A DNA stretch of 64,000 nucleotides from Collinsella sp. AF20-14LB (GTDB taxonomy: Bacteria > Actinomycetota > Coriobacteriia > Coriobacteriales > Coriobacteriaceae), in contig NZ_QRWD01000014.1 in the NCBI RefSeq assembly GCF_003459505.1, forward strand, positions 1 to 64,000, given 5' to 3'. Shown here one piece after another: positions 26,849-35,286 of the stretch (positions are counted from its first letter, which is position 1; every line of letters starts with the position of its first letter). Below the pieces are notes generated by a model. It saw nothing but the letters and a program-made list of their open reading frames with translations, was not told where the DNA came from and searched no databases. A program made the position numbers and the translations under genes.

Positions 26849-26951
26849 TACCCCTCCAATTGCAACGCTCGACAATGCCCGGCAAACGCTCGTTTATCGA
26901 CAGCAGGCCGAAGCTGTTCATTGCTCTTAAGCAAATCGACATGGATACTTT

Positions 26952-26971
26952 TTATAGACACCTGTTTATAA
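26952..26971 (+). promoter_or_regulatory. TetR operator overlapping a -10 element
   Basis: TTATAGACA, CC, TGTTTATAA: 9-bp half-sites with one mismatched pair. The right half holds TATAAT (26967-26972), so a repressor bound here would block RNA polymerase. The transcript would start near 26979, about 13 bases before the GTG of the first sirtuin gene. Confidence 0.65.
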
Positions 26972-26991
26972 TAGCTGAAAGAAGGTATCCA

Positions 26992-27957
26992 GTGACCCTG
27001 TACGAGCAGCTCGTTATCGAGCTCACCAACCAATCGTTTTCCCTTCAGGCCGCCTACCGCAGCGGCGGCACGCCCTATGAGCTGAGTGACCGCGAGCCCG
27101 AGCCCTACGACCAGCAAATCAGGGACTTCGCCCGCATGATCGAGGAAGCCGATTGCGTGCTGGTGGGCGGGGCCTCTGGGCTCTCCGCGGCGGGCGGCGG
27201 CGACTTCTATTACGAGGACAACGCAACCTATCGCAGGCATTTCGGCAAATTCGCCGAGCGTTACGGTTTCAAGGGCGCTTTCGAGGGGTCGTTCTACCGC
27301 TGGCCCACCGCCGAGGCGCGCTGGGGATACCTCGCCACCTTCCTCGACACCACGCTCAACGCCCCGCTGCGCAAGCCCTACAAGGACCTCGACGCCATTC
27401 TCGCCGAGAAGGATTTCTTCGTGCTCACCACCAACCAGGACACGCAGTTTGTGAAGCTCTACCCCTGGGAGAAGGTGGCAGAGATCCAAGGCGACCACCG
27501 CTTCTTTCAGTGCTCCCGCTGTTGCACCGACGCGGTGTGGGATGCGGTCGAGCCGGTCTCCAACATGGTAGAGGCCATGGGAGACGGCCTTGAGGTTCCG
27601 ACAGAGCTCGTGCCGCGCTGCCCGCACTGCGGGGCAGAGGCGTTCCCCTGGGTTCGCGGCTACGGCAACTTCCTGCAGGGCGAGCTCTACGAGGAGCAGT
27701 ACCACAAGGTGTCCGACTGGCTCGACGCGCACGCGCGGCAGAGGATCCTTTTCCTCGAGCTGGGCGTGGGCCGCATGACGCCCGCGTTTATCCAGGAGCC
27801 GTTCTGGGCCCTCACGGCGCAGTTGTCGCAGGCTAGCTACATCGCCGTGAACAACAGGACGCAGTTTCTCCCCCGCGCGATCGAGGATTGGGGGCTCGCC
27901 GTTCGCGCCGACATCGCCGACGTGCTCGCCGACGTGCGCAAGACGCTGGGGAGGTAG
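26992..27957 (+). CDS. Sirtuin-like protein 1 (SirTM-like, with Zn ribbon)
   Basis: 321 residues from a GTG preceded by GAAGG. The NAD-binding start is VLVGGASGLSAAGG; the NAID-like segment is LTTNQDTQF; the position of the sirtuin catalytic His is Gln (EIQGD), followed by a four-Cys zinc ribbon (FQCSRCC and PRCPHC). The end has LELGVGRMTP and the ribose-binding VNNRTQ. Gln in place of His is reported for class M sirtuins, which are ADP-ribosyltransferases rather than deacetylases. First gene of the TetR-controlled operon; the next start is 3 bases after its stop. No macrodomain, GcvH-like or lipoate ligase gene lies nearby, unlike classical SirTM operons. Confidence 0.8.
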   Translation: MTLYEQLVIELTNQSFSLQAAYRSGGTPYELSDREPEPYDQQIRDFARMIEEADCVLVGGASGLSAAGGGDFYYEDNATYRRHFGKFAERYGFKGAFEGSFYRWPTAEARWGYLATFLDTTLNAPLRKPYKDLDAILAEKDFFVLTTNQDTQFVKLYPWEKVAEIQGDHRFFQCSRCCTDAVWDAVEPVSNMVEAMGDGLEVPTELVPRCPHCGAEAFPWVRGYGNFLQGELYEEQYHKVSDWLDAHARQRILFLELGVGRMTPAFIQEPFWALTAQLSQASYIAVNNRTQFLPRAIEDWGLAVRADIADVLADVRKTLGR

Positions 27958-27960
27958 CAC

Positions 27961-28659
27961 ATGGAAACGGTGAAAGCAGTTCGCATAGGCAGGGCGCTAG
28001 CCGAGGCGGATCTTGTCATCATCGGCGCCAGCAACGGGCTGGACATGGCAGAGGGGCTCAACCTCTTCTGCGCCGATGCTCATTTCCGAGAGGCGTACGG
28101 CGACCTCGCTCAGGCCGACGGCATCGGCTGCATACTGCAGGGGCTCGCCTCCCCGGATGCCAGCGTGCGAAGCCGATGGGTCGAGCGGTTCCATCAAAAG
28201 GAGTATGTCGAGTATGAGCCCAGCCCGCTCATGAACGGGCTGCGGCGTCTTACAGAGCACGCTGACACCTTCGTGATCACGTGCAATATCGACGGGCACT
28301 TCGTACGCGCAGGGTTCAACGAGAACCGCGTGCTCGAGACGGAGGGGAGCATACGCACGTCGATCGACGAGCGGCGTCTCGCCCATCCAGACGCCCTCGC
28401 CACGGCCCAGCTCGAGGAGCTCGAGCGCCTTGTGCAAGCCCATCGCAACGGCAGGGTCGCCATCCTCGAACTTGGCGTGGGACTGCGCAACGGCATCATA
28501 AAGCACATGCTCGCCCAGATCGCGAACGTCTGCGAGCACGCCACCTACATCGTGTTCAACTACAGCCAGGCCATGGCGCCCGACGCCTCGTGCGAGACGA
28601 TTCTCGTTGACGGCGATATGACCCCGGCTTTCGAGGAGATCGCCCGATGCCACCCCTAG
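27961..28659 (+). CDS. Sirtuin-like protein 2 (lacks Zn ribbon)
   Basis: 232 residues, RBS GGGAGG. The nucleotide-binding start is LVIIGASNGLDMAEG. The NID motif is closer to classical sirtuins (VITCNIDGHFVRAGF), but the catalytic-His position is Glu (LETEGS) and the zinc-binding Cys pairs are missing, with a charged helical stretch instead. The C-terminal LELGVGLRNGIIKHML and IVFNYSQ correspond to the ribose and adenine sites. It may be an inactive or regulatory subunit of a complex with the two flanking sirtuins. Its stop overlaps the next start by 13 bases. Confidence 0.75.
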   Translation: METVKAVRIGRALAEADLVIIGASNGLDMAEGLNLFCADAHFREAYGDLAQADGIGCILQGLASPDASVRSRWVERFHQKEYVEYEPSPLMNGLRRLTEHADTFVITCNIDGHFVRAGFNENRVLETEGSIRTSIDERRLAHPDALATAQLEELERLVQAHRNGRVAILELGVGLRNGIIKHMLAQIANVCEHATYIVFNYSQAMAPDASCETILVDGDMTPAFEEIARCHP

Positions 28660-29519
28660 AAAGAGAAGCGCGTAGGCTTCGAAGCCTTATCGACGATGCC
28701 GACGCCATCATCGTCGGCATCGGCTCGGGCATGTCGAGCGCCGCCGGGTTCAACCATTACAACCGCGCGGGCATGGCGCGCGCAGGAATGGCGGACTGGC
28801 AGCAAGCCTTTGGCTTCAAGAGCCTTTTCGACGGCTTCTACCACCTCTACCCCAGCCTCGAGCAGCAATGGGCCTACTACGCGCGATATATCGATTTCAT
28901 GCTGCGCGAGCCGACCTCGCAGCCCTATCTCGACCTACGGTCCCTCATCGGCCATAAGGACTACTTCATCCTGAGCACCAATGTAGACACCCAAGTCGAG
29001 AAGACGTTTCCCACCGAGAGGATCTGCAACTATCAGGGAAGCTTCGCGCACCTTCAATGCAAGCAGCCATGCTGCGACGAGCTCTTCGATGCGAGCCCCT
29101 ACGTCGAGCGCATGCTCGCGGGCATGGCGGGGTTCGAGGTCCGCAGCGAGGACGTCCCCCGATGCCCGCACTGCGGCTGGCGGCTCGTGCCGTGGGTGCG
29201 CGACGACACGTTTCTGCAGGGTGCGGCATGGCGCGAGAGCCTCGGACGATACGAGCGCTTCGTGCGCGAGCGCAGCGATCGCCGCGTGCTGTTGCTGGAG
29301 CTCGGCGTGGGCGAGATGACCCCGGGCATCATCACGCTCCCGTTCTGGAGCATGGCCGCAAAGCTGCCGGATGCGCACCTTTTGAGCGTAAACATCTCGG
29401 GCGACTCGGCTCCGCTGCAGCTTGGAAGCAAGGCGGAGGCGATCCAGGCCGATTTGGGCGCCCTGCTCTCGGCGGCGCGGACGGCGAAGGTATTTAAGCC
29501 TCCTTGTCAGTCGCTTTGA
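28647..29519 (+). CDS. Sirtuin-like protein 3 (SirTM-like, with Zn ribbon)
   Basis: 290 residues, starting inside the previous gene. IIVGIGSGMSSAAGF for NAD binding, LSTNVDTQVEK, Gln at the catalytic-His position (NYQGS), then LQCKQPCC and PRCPHCGW as zinc ligands. It is the most similar of the three to class M sirtuins. The 3' end overlaps the convergent decarboxylase-cupin gene by 26 bases. Together the three genes form one tightly packed operon. The natural substrate is unknown. Confidence 0.8.
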   Translation: MPPLEREARRLRSLIDDADAIIVGIGSGMSSAAGFNHYNRAGMARAGMADWQQAFGFKSLFDGFYHLYPSLEQQWAYYARYIDFMLREPTSQPYLDLRSLIGHKDYFILSTNVDTQVEKTFPTERICNYQGSFAHLQCKQPCCDELFDASPYVERMLAGMAGFEVRSEDVPRCPHCGWRLVPWVRDDTFLQGAAWRESLGRYERFVRERSDRRVLLLELGVGEMTPGIITLPFWSMAAKLPDAHLLSVNISGDSAPLQLGSKAEAIQADLGALLSAARTAKVFKPPCQSL

Positions 29520-30258
29520 GATAATCCTCATCGTTCACAGGTTCCAACCACTCGTTGGAGGCTTCCTCGCCCGGAACCTCCAACGCGAGATGTGAGAACC
29601 AGCTGTCGGGTGCGGCTCCGTGCCAGTGCTTCACCCCTGGGGCAATGTTGACCACGTCGCCAGGGTGCAGTTTCTGCGCCGGCTTACCCCATTCCTGGTA
29701 AAACCCTCGACCAGCCACGCAGATGAGAATCTGTCCGCCGCCGTTTTTGGCGTGGTGCACGTGCCAGTTGTTGCGGCAGCCGGGCTCGAACGTCACGTTG
29801 TAGACGCCAACCTGCTCGGTTGATAGAGGCGCGAGGTAGCTTTGCCCGATAAAGTACTTCGCGAATGCGTCGTTGGGGGCACCGATGGGAAAGGCCATCT
29901 CGTTTTGGTGCTCGGCTTTTGCATCAGCGGCATCGTCATCCGCCCAGACCTCCTTTGCCATGCGGAAGGCCGCCCACGCCTTGGGCCATCCCGCATAAAA
30001 CGCCGCGTGCGTAAGGATTTCCGCTATCTCCGCCCTGGTCACCCCGTTGTTCTTTGCGGACATCAGATGATATTTAAACGAAGAGTCCGTCAGTCCCTGC
30101 GCCATCAGGGCCACAACCGTCACCACGCTGCGGTCTCGAAGGGAAAGCCCGTCTTCTCGACTCCACACCTCGCCAAACAGCACATCGTCATTGAGCTGTG
30201 CGAACTTGTGGGCGAACTCCCCCAGGGCATCCCTGCCTGCCGTCTGTTTAATTGCCAT
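29494..30258 (-). CDS. Carboxymuconolactone decarboxylase-cupin fusion
   Basis: 254 residues. The first 110 are a CMD/AhpD-like domain (SLRDRSVVTVVALMAQGL, ILTHAAFYAGWPKAWAAF), without the CxxC of AhpD. Residues 130-240 are a cupin with metal ligands in NWHVHHAKNGGGQ and GVKHWHGAAP. Such fusions are common in redox-stress regulons. It is divergent from a MerR regulator with a palindromic operator between them. RBS GGGGGAG precedes ATG 30258. Confidence 0.9.
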   Translation of the reverse strand: MAIKQTAGRDALGEFAHKFAQLNDDVLFGEVWSREDGLSLRDRSVVTVVALMAQGLTDSSFKYHLMSAKNNGVTRAEIAEILTHAAFYAGWPKAWAAFRMAKEVWADDDAADAKAEHQNEMAFPIGAPNDAFAKYFIGQSYLAPLSTEQVGVYNVTFEPGCRNNWHVHHAKNGGGQILICVAGRGFYQEWGKPAQKLHPGDVVNIAPGVKHWHGAAPDSWFSHLALEVPGEEASNEWLEPVNDEDYLKATDKEA

Positions 30259-30356
30259 GATCGATCTCCCCCTGTCGATGGTTTAGGTGCAAATCTGTTT
30301 CCGCATTACGGAACACCCTTTGCAATCCCTGTTCTAATGACGAGAATGAAGGTAAT

Positions 30357-30376
30357 ACCTAAACCTGACTTTAGGT
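30357..30376. promoter_or_regulatory. MerR operator
   Basis: ACCTAAA, CCTGAC, TTTAGGT: perfect 7-bp arms around a 6-bp centre, 35 bases before the merR-like ATG and about 100 bases before the divergent gene. MerR sites lie between -35 and -10 of the activated promoter. Confidence 0.7.
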
Positions 30377-30410
30377 CAAGGAATGAATTCGAGGTTGATT
30401 CGGAGGAGCC

Positions 30411-30851
30411 ATGTACACAATCGGACAGGTTTCGGAGATGTTCGGTTTGCCCGCCTCAACGCTGCGCTATTACGACAAGCAGGGATTGTTCCCGGCATTG
30501 GAGCGGACGTCCGGCATTCGGCAATTCGGCGATACGGAACTCGAGGCGCTTCGGGTCATCGAATGCCTCAAGAAAGCGGGGATGGAGATCAAGGACATCC
30601 GGCTGTTCATGGAATGGTGCGCGGAGGGTCCATCGACATACCCCAAACGCAAGGCCATGTTCGAGGAGCGGAAGGCCCACATGGAGCTAGAGATCGCGAA
30701 CATGAACCGCGCGCTGGACATGCTGAAGTACAAATGCTGGTTCTACGGGCAGCTGAATCAGGGCGAGAATGAGACTGAGCTGAGGGCCATGATTCCCGAC
30801 GGTTTGCCAGAAGATATCAAAGAGGCCTACGAGAACGCTCACGCTCGGTAG
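30411..30851 (+). CDS. MerR-family regulator
   Basis: 146 residues. MYTIGQVSEMFGLPASTLRYYDKQGLFPALERTSGIRQF is the MerR wing-HTH, followed by the DLEALRVIECLKKAGMEIKDI-like segment and the coiled coil of residues 80-115. One Cys (KYKCWFY) near 110 could sense thiols or metals, but there is no classic metal-binding loop. Divergent from the CMD-cupin gene, which is its likely target. RBS GGAGGAG. Confidence 0.9.
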   Translation: MYTIGQVSEMFGLPASTLRYYDKQGLFPALERTSGIRQFGDTELEALRVIECLKKAGMEIKDIRLFMEWCAEGPSTYPKRKAMFEERKAHMELEIANMNRALDMLKYKCWFYGQLNQGENETELRAMIPDGLPEDIKEAYENAHAR

Positions 30852-30932
30852 TACCAAAAACGCCCCTTTTTAAACTCAACCATTGTTTAAGATGTCACAA
30901 CTTAGGCAACAAGACTGGTTGCCCCGGTACGC

Positions 30933-30971
30933 AACGGGAGGGTCGACGCGACTGGAATCGACCCTCCCGTT
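30933..30971. terminator. Convergent terminator hairpin
   Basis: AACGGGAGGGTCGA pairs with TCGACCCTCCCGTT (14 bp perfect, 11-base loop), between the converging MerR and NAD(P)H-binding genes. Confidence 0.75.
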
Positions 30972-30988
30972 TCCCAAACGGCATGAAG

Positions 30989-31627
30989 CTACTTGCTCAC
31001 AACCGAGATGCGCTGGGCGACGTGGTCACCGGACTCGATCTCATCGACCATGGCGATCGCATAGTCAGCGTACGAGAGCGTTGACTCGCCGCGGCTGTTG
31101 AGTGTGAACTCCTCGCCCGCCAAGATATACTCACCGGTGCGCTCGCCGTCGGCCTGGAAGTCAGCAGCAGGGGAAACGAAGGTCCATTTGAGGCCGTCCG
31201 TTTCGCGAAGGTGAGCAAGGACTTTGCCGGCCGCGGCGGACAGCGGCTTCCAGTCATCGGGGAAGTCCGAGCCCATATCGACGGTGACCGTATGCTCGGG
31301 GTTGACGAACAGCGAGCCCGCGCCACCCACTATGAGCAGGCGCACATCGGTGCCGACCAGCACATTAGCCAAGTGGATGCCCGCGTCGGTGATACCGGGG
31401 ATGGTCTCGGGCGTCCAGCCGCCCACGGCGTCCACCACGGCGTCGAATCCTTCGAGGTCTTCCGTCGTGAGCTCGAGTGCGTCCTTGATGACGGAGTTCT
31501 GAGCGGCGGTCCTATTCTCGCCGCGCACGATGGCGGTCACGTCGAATCCGCGACGCACGGCCTCCTCAACGATGAGGCTGCCGGCCCTGCCGTTCGCTGC
31601 TACAACTGCGATTTTCTTGGTCATCAT
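30989..31627 (-). CDS. NAD(P)H-binding oxidoreductase (SDR-like, atypical)
   Basis: 212 residues. Starts KIAVVAANGRAGSLIVEEAVRRGFDVTAIVRGENR, the NAD(P)-binding motif of the atypical SDR/NmrA-like group, then DAVVDAVGGW and LLIVGGAGSLFV. Such proteins are quinone or flavin reductases or redox sensors. It is divergent from an HxlR regulator, which is a typical pairing, so it is probably induced by that regulator. RBS AAAGGA precedes the ATG pair at 31627/31624. Confidence 0.88.
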   Translation of the reverse strand: MMTKKIAVVAANGRAGSLIVEEAVRRGFDVTAIVRGENRTAAQNSVIKDALELTTEDLEGFDAVVDAVGGWTPETIPGITDAGIHLANVLVGTDVRLLIVGGAGSLFVNPEHTVTVDMGSDFPDDWKPLSAAAGKVLAHLRETDGLKWTFVSPAADFQADGERTGEYILAGEEFTLNSRGESTLSYADYAIAMVDEIESGDHVAQRISVVSK

Positions 31628-31788
31628 GCTTTCCTTTCGACCTGCGGCACTCGACGCCGCTTTCCTTGCAGCTCATACGATACGCGTCAAAGGTATATAA
31701 TGGAAAGTAGGCACATAAAAGTGCTGTAAGCACCAAAAGGAAACTAATGTAAATGACGTGCATGATTGCAGACGGAGGTTTCGCGAAC

Positions 31789-32139
31789 ATGACAACACCG
31801 ACTTTGGAGAACCTGCCTGCCTGCCCAGTGGAGACAACGCTTTTGCTCATCGGCAACAAGTGGCAGGTGCTCATCCTGCGCGAACTCTCGCTCAAAGGCA
31901 CGATGCGCTTTAAGGAGCTGCAACGCTCGATCGGCAAGATTTCGCAGAAAGTTCTGACCAGCAACCTACGAACCATGGAGGAAACGGGGCTCGTTCATCG
32001 TGAAGCGTTCGCAGAGGTGCCCCCACGGGTGGAGTACTCGCTCACCGACCTGGGACAGACACTCAGACCCGTTCTTGACGCAATGAGAGCTTGGGGCGAG
32101 AACTACAAGGAGCAGCTCCGCGGCGGCGGGCTTCGATAA
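31789..32139 (+). CDS. HxlR-family regulator
   Basis: 116 residues: CPVETTLLLIGNKWQVLILRELSLKGTMRFKELQRSIGKISQKVLTSNLRTMEETGLVHREA is the complete HxlR winged helix, with the conserved Cys at its start (PACPVE) that senses electrophiles in some members. I prefer ATG 31789 (GGAGG upstream); ATG 31753 would add 12 residues. A -10-like TATAAT lies near 31700. Divergent from the NAD(P)H-binding gene. Confidence 0.88.
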   Translation: MTTPTLENLPACPVETTLLLIGNKWQVLILRELSLKGTMRFKELQRSIGKISQKVLTSNLRTMEETGLVHREAFAEVPPRVEYSLTDLGQTLRPVLDAMRAWGENYKEQLRGGGLR

Positions 32140-32410
32140 GTAGCTCCTACTGGTTACACGCCTACAGAAACCCCTCCGTCCTATCGCCATCACGGGAAAC
32201 CCTCCTCCTTGGTTCTCGCCGCAAACGGCTTCGAGGCCGCGCTGGCGGTCCCGGCACGGCTGGAGTCGGCCCGCGCGAGCAGCGGAAAGGGACACACGCC
32301 CTTTACCAAGGTAGATTGCTGCTTTCGCTTCCCGTTCCTTCCGCAGTATTCTCAAGGCGGATGCGCGGCCCGCACTCTTGGCGCCTAGGGGGCGTCGCCG
32401 TCACATCGTT
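32140..32410. other. Intergenic region, nothing recognised
   Basis: Lies between convergent regulator genes. Short frames exist on both strands but lack RBS and family resemblance. It is GC-rich, so it may be a decayed gene. Confidence 0.4.
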
Positions 32411-33034
32411 TCATTCGCGCCTCTCTTTAGCGTTGGCAAGACGTCGGTTCGTGCCGTTCGGGTGCACGCAGGTTTTGATAATGCGCACCATCTCATCGAT
32501 AGGCGTTTCGCAGCCGCTCCGAATCCAGTCCTGTACCACGGCAGAGAGCCCATGCACATAAAAACTGATGACGAAGGCCCGCTGCTCGCTGGGATAGCCA
32601 AAGCGCTCCAACACTGGGTCGATGATGTGCTTCGCTAGGGCCTCGAATCGCTCCTGAGCTTGCAGCGTATGCCCGTTTGCGAGCACCGCGCGATAGATGG
32701 AGCAGCTGTCTTGGACGAACTCGAGGTAGGGCCTCAGATACTCGTCGGTTACGAAAACGAGCTCGTCGAGGGGAGCCGTACGGATAGCCCCGATCGTGTC
32801 TGCGGCGCTTTGTTCAAAGCGCTCGAAGAACTTGGTGTTCACATGCTCCGAACACTCCTTCACGAGGTCAGGGGCACCCTGGTGGTGAAGGTAGAACGTA
32901 GAGCGACCCACCCCTGCCTTCTTGCAAATCTCCTTAACGGTTATGAACTCCGCGCCCTTGTTCTGCAGCAAGTCGAGCAAAGCCTCGTCCATAAGCTGCG
33001 CCGTCGTAAAGTATCTGCTCTGCTGCCTGTTCAC
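32411..33034 (-). CDS. TetR-family regulator
   Basis: 207 residues from a GTG with GGGAGAGG upstream. HTH: ALLDLLQNKGAEFITVKEICKKAGVGRSTFYLHHQGAPDLVKE. The ligand domain is unassigned. It is 29 bases downstream of a small membrane protein gene on the same strand, which may be its target or partner. Confidence 0.87.
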   Translation of the reverse strand: MNRQQSRYFTTAQLMDEALLDLLQNKGAEFITVKEICKKAGVGRSTFYLHHQGAPDLVKECSEHVNTKFFERFEQSAADTIGAIRTAPLDELVFVTDEYLRPYLEFVQDSCSIYRAVLANGHTLQAQERFEALAKHIIDPVLERFGYPSEQRAFVISFYVHGLSAVVQDWIRSGCETPIDEMVRIIKTCVHPNGTNRRLANAKERRE

Positions 33035-33063
33035 CCAAGCCTGCCTCTCCCTGATGCCAAAAG

Positions 33064-33417
33064 CTATTCGCCGGCAATTTCCTTGGCAAGCTCCATTATC
33101 TCAAAGGCGTATTTCTTCTTAGAGGTTTCCAGAATCCAGCGATACAGGACAAGGTTCACGCTTGCGCCTGCGATACCCAAGATACCAAGGACGATTCCGA
33201 GCACAAACAACGTGCCCTCGCCAGGTCCCAGCACACCCATGGTCAGGCACATGCCCACACCCAACAACAGCGAGGAAGCGATGCCAAAGCTGTAGGCGAA
33301 GACGTTCGCGGGGCGCTTTGCTTTGGCATCGAGCTTCTTGAGCGCGGTGAGCTTGGAGGCGCTTTTGGGCGCGTATTGCTTGGCGATCGATTCCGCGCAG
33401 ATCTTGTCGGTGTCCAT
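33064..33417 (-). CDS. Small membrane protein with two helices
   Basis: 117 residues from ATG 33417 (AAGGAAG upstream). A soluble N-terminus of about 45 residues (MDTDKICAESIAKQYAPKSAS), two membrane helices (VFAYSFGIASSLLLGVGMCL and TLFVLGIVLGILGIAGASVNLVLY), and an amphipathic C-terminal helix (KYAFEIMELAKEIAGE). It sits upstream of a TetR gene in the same direction. Family and role unknown. Confidence 0.7.
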   Translation of the reverse strand: MDTDKICAESIAKQYAPKSASKLTALKKLDAKAKRPANVFAYSFGIASSLLLGVGMCLTMGVLGPGEGTLFVLGIVLGILGIAGASVNLVLYRWILETSKKKYAFEIMELAKEIAGE

Positions 33418-33552
33418 GTTTTCTTCCTTTTCTCTATGGCTTGTTCGACAACCCAAGAATAGGAAGAACGTGCAGGCGATTGGAGAACACAAACGGGACG
33501 TTGTGTCCATGTTATATCGGCGAATGTCGACACTCGCCGCAACTGCTCGGAA

Positions 33553-33701
33553 TGATGATTGCGCTGTATTTCGTTATCAAATGGGCAGTGAAAAACGGCA
33601 TAAAAGAAGCCTACGGTGCTATCGCTGGCAAGAATACCGCTGAAGATATCCAAAACGAAAAAGAGTTGAAAGAACTTGGATTGGATCAAGAGGATCGATA
33701 A
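33553..33701 (+). pseudogene. 5'-truncated DUF6019-like gene copy
   Basis: Reads IALYFVIKWAVKNGIKEAYGAIAGKN, then DIQNEKELKELGLDQEDR, nearly the same as the intact gene at 36497-36676 but without its first 15 residues, RBS or promoter. Downstream similarity continues (the AAATCCAG and CGGCCTCG...CCTCGGGGACAA segments), so a block of at least 200 bases was duplicated. Confidence 0.65.
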
Positions 33702-33772
33702 ATCCAGTTTCACTGCCCCTAAAACGGCCTCGCTTTGTCCTCGGGGACAATGATGCTCACTCATTCATTTGA

Positions 33773-34033
33773 ATTCGTCTTGAGGAGCGCCTTGACGCGC
33801 AGGGCGTAACGTGTGGCCTAGAGAGGTCGTCCCCTGCGCTTTGTCCTTCGCGCGCTCGTGCTTACCTTGATAAGGTCGGCATCACGAAAGAGCATCGCTT
33901 CCTCGAGGTACCTGTCACGATTCCTGAGTCTGCTGCATTTCAAGAGCTGCTCCTAAAACTCGAATCTGATTACACTTTTGGGAGTTTCATGACTCTGCGC
34001 CACAAGATGAGCAAAGAACGCACCTCGAGATGA
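33773..34033 (+). pseudogene. Remnant of an unknown gene
   Basis: An open frame without a start codon context. Its last 55 residues look coding: LDKVGITKEHRFLEVPVT, then FQELLLKLESDYTFGSFM. The stop TGA overlaps an ATG (ATGA) that opens the next small frame, as in operons. I do not recognise the family. The upstream part has probably been lost. Confidence 0.4.
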
Positions 34034-34191
34034 ATCGACAAAAGGAATTACGCACCTGCCGGGAGGCAGGCAGCCTGCTCGATCATCGCGGACTGCCAAT
34101 TGATAAACCCCAAAAGCCGGACCGCACGGCGGCGCTCGTTTCGCTAAATCGACTTGATGGAATGGCGGATCACGGTCTTGAGCTTCAATAG
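34030..34191 (+). CDS. Small hypothetical protein
   Basis: 53 residues (MNRQKELRTCREAGSLLDHR, then GLPIDKPQKPDRTAALVSLN) beginning at an ATGA overlap with the remnant upstream. Composition is like that of a real protein, but no family is recognised and no RBS stands out apart from the coupling. It may be a leftover of a mobile element operon. Confidence 0.4.
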   Translation: MNRQKELRTCREAGSLLDHRGLPIDKPQKPDRTAALVSLNRLDGMADHGLELQ

Positions 34192-34340
34192 CTGGATGCG
34201 TTCAGAAATGGACACGAAGGCCCTCGGGTGTCATTCAAATCCAGTCTGCATCTTGGTTCCTCGACTGCGCAGCTTGGTTAAACGCCGAAGGTTCAGCTAT
34301 CTTCGTCAGCTAGCATGAGAGCAACCCGAAGGGAGGACGC
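34192..34340. other. Leader region of the LytTR gene
   Basis: No coding signal. GGGAGGA lies just before the ATG at 34341. LytTR proteins usually bind direct repeats near their own promoter; I could not identify them with confidence. Confidence 0.4.
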
Positions 34341-34814
34341 ATGAAGATCACAATCGAAGAGCGAGAAGCAGCTCAAGATATAGAAGTCACGATCATCTGC
34401 GTAAGGGTCGATCGCCGCGTGCTTGATATAACGGCTCGGCTGCGCATGCTTGACAGGAAGGTGACGGGCGCGGCCGACGGCTGCACGCGCGTGCTGAGCG
34501 CAGAAGACGTCCTGTTCATCGAGTCGGTCGACAAGCACACGTTCATTTATACGGCCGACACGGTTCTCGAGACGGGCCTGCGCCTTTACGAGATGGAGGA
34601 GCGCCTGGCGGACTGCGACTTCCTGCGCATCGCGAAAGGTTGCATCGTCAACTTCCGCGCGATCACCGCCCTCAAGCCCGACGTCAACGGCAGGATCATC
34701 GCCACCTTGGAAAACGGTGAGCAGGTCGTTATCTCGCGCCAGTATGCGCCCGACGTCAAATCGAAGCTCGGTCTGAAGCAGTCGAAACGAAGGAAGGGAG
34801 ACCGAAATGATTAA
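34341..34814 (+). CDS. LytTR-domain DNA-binding regulator
   Basis: 157 residues with a short N-terminal section and a LytTR domain (VLSAEDVLFIESVDKHTFIYT, LYEMEERLADCDFLRIAKGCIVNF, ISRQYAPDVKSKL). There is no receiver domain. The next gene, overlapping by 8 bases, encodes a DUF3021 membrane protein. This is the layout of the LytTR regulatory systems of streptococci, in which the membrane protein holds the regulator inactive. Target genes may include the operon itself. Confidence 0.9.
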   Translation: MKITIEEREAAQDIEVTIICVRVDRRVLDITARLRMLDRKVTGAADGCTRVLSAEDVLFIESVDKHTFIYTADTVLETGLRLYEMEERLADCDFLRIAKGCIVNFRAITALKPDVNGRIIATLENGEQVVISRQYAPDVKSKLGLKQSKRRKGDRND

Positions 34815-35286
34815 CAGGGACATTATCGACACCGATAAAAAGACGCCCGTGGAAAACCTCAGGCAACTCGTGAAAAGCACCTGTATCGGCTTCACTGTTG
34901 CCATGATAGCCTTCTTGGCATTAGGGACTTGTTTCGCTGATGACACCGCCAAGCAGGGCATTAACTATTGCTGGTCGATTCTCGCCGCGTGCGTCGCCGT
35001 CCCCGCGCTGCAGTTCGTGTTCTTCACGCCCGCGGTGATCAGACAGATGGCGTATTCCGCGCGCCTGGCGCTGTTCGACGTTTGCCTCTACGCAGTCCTC
35101 TGTGCATTGGCGTTTGTCTTTGCTTGGGTTCCCGTGAACAACCCCGGGGCGTGGGTTACCTTCACGGTTGTCTTTCTCGCCATCCTGGCGGTCCTCACTC
35201 TTGCTTTCAACGCCAAGCTGAGCCGCGAGACCCGCGAATTGAACGACAGGCTCGCGGAATACCGCAAGAGCAGGGAGACGGAATAA
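34807..35286 (+). CDS. DUF3021 membrane protein, partner of the LytTR regulator
   Basis: 159 residues with four membrane helices (about 25-45, 58-78, 88-110, 118-138) and a charged coiled C-terminus (LSRETRELNDRLAEYRKSRE). The start ATG lies within the regulator gene, with GGGAG upstream, so the two are coupled. By analogy it should inhibit the LytTR protein at the membrane. Confidence 0.85.
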   Translation: MINRDIIDTDKKTPVENLRQLVKSTCIGFTVAMIAFLALGTCFADDTAKQGINYCWSILAACVAVPALQFVFFTPAVIRQMAYSARLALFDVCLYAVLCALAFVFAWVPVNNPGAWVTFTVVFLAILAVLTLAFNAKLSRETRELNDRLAEYRKSRETE

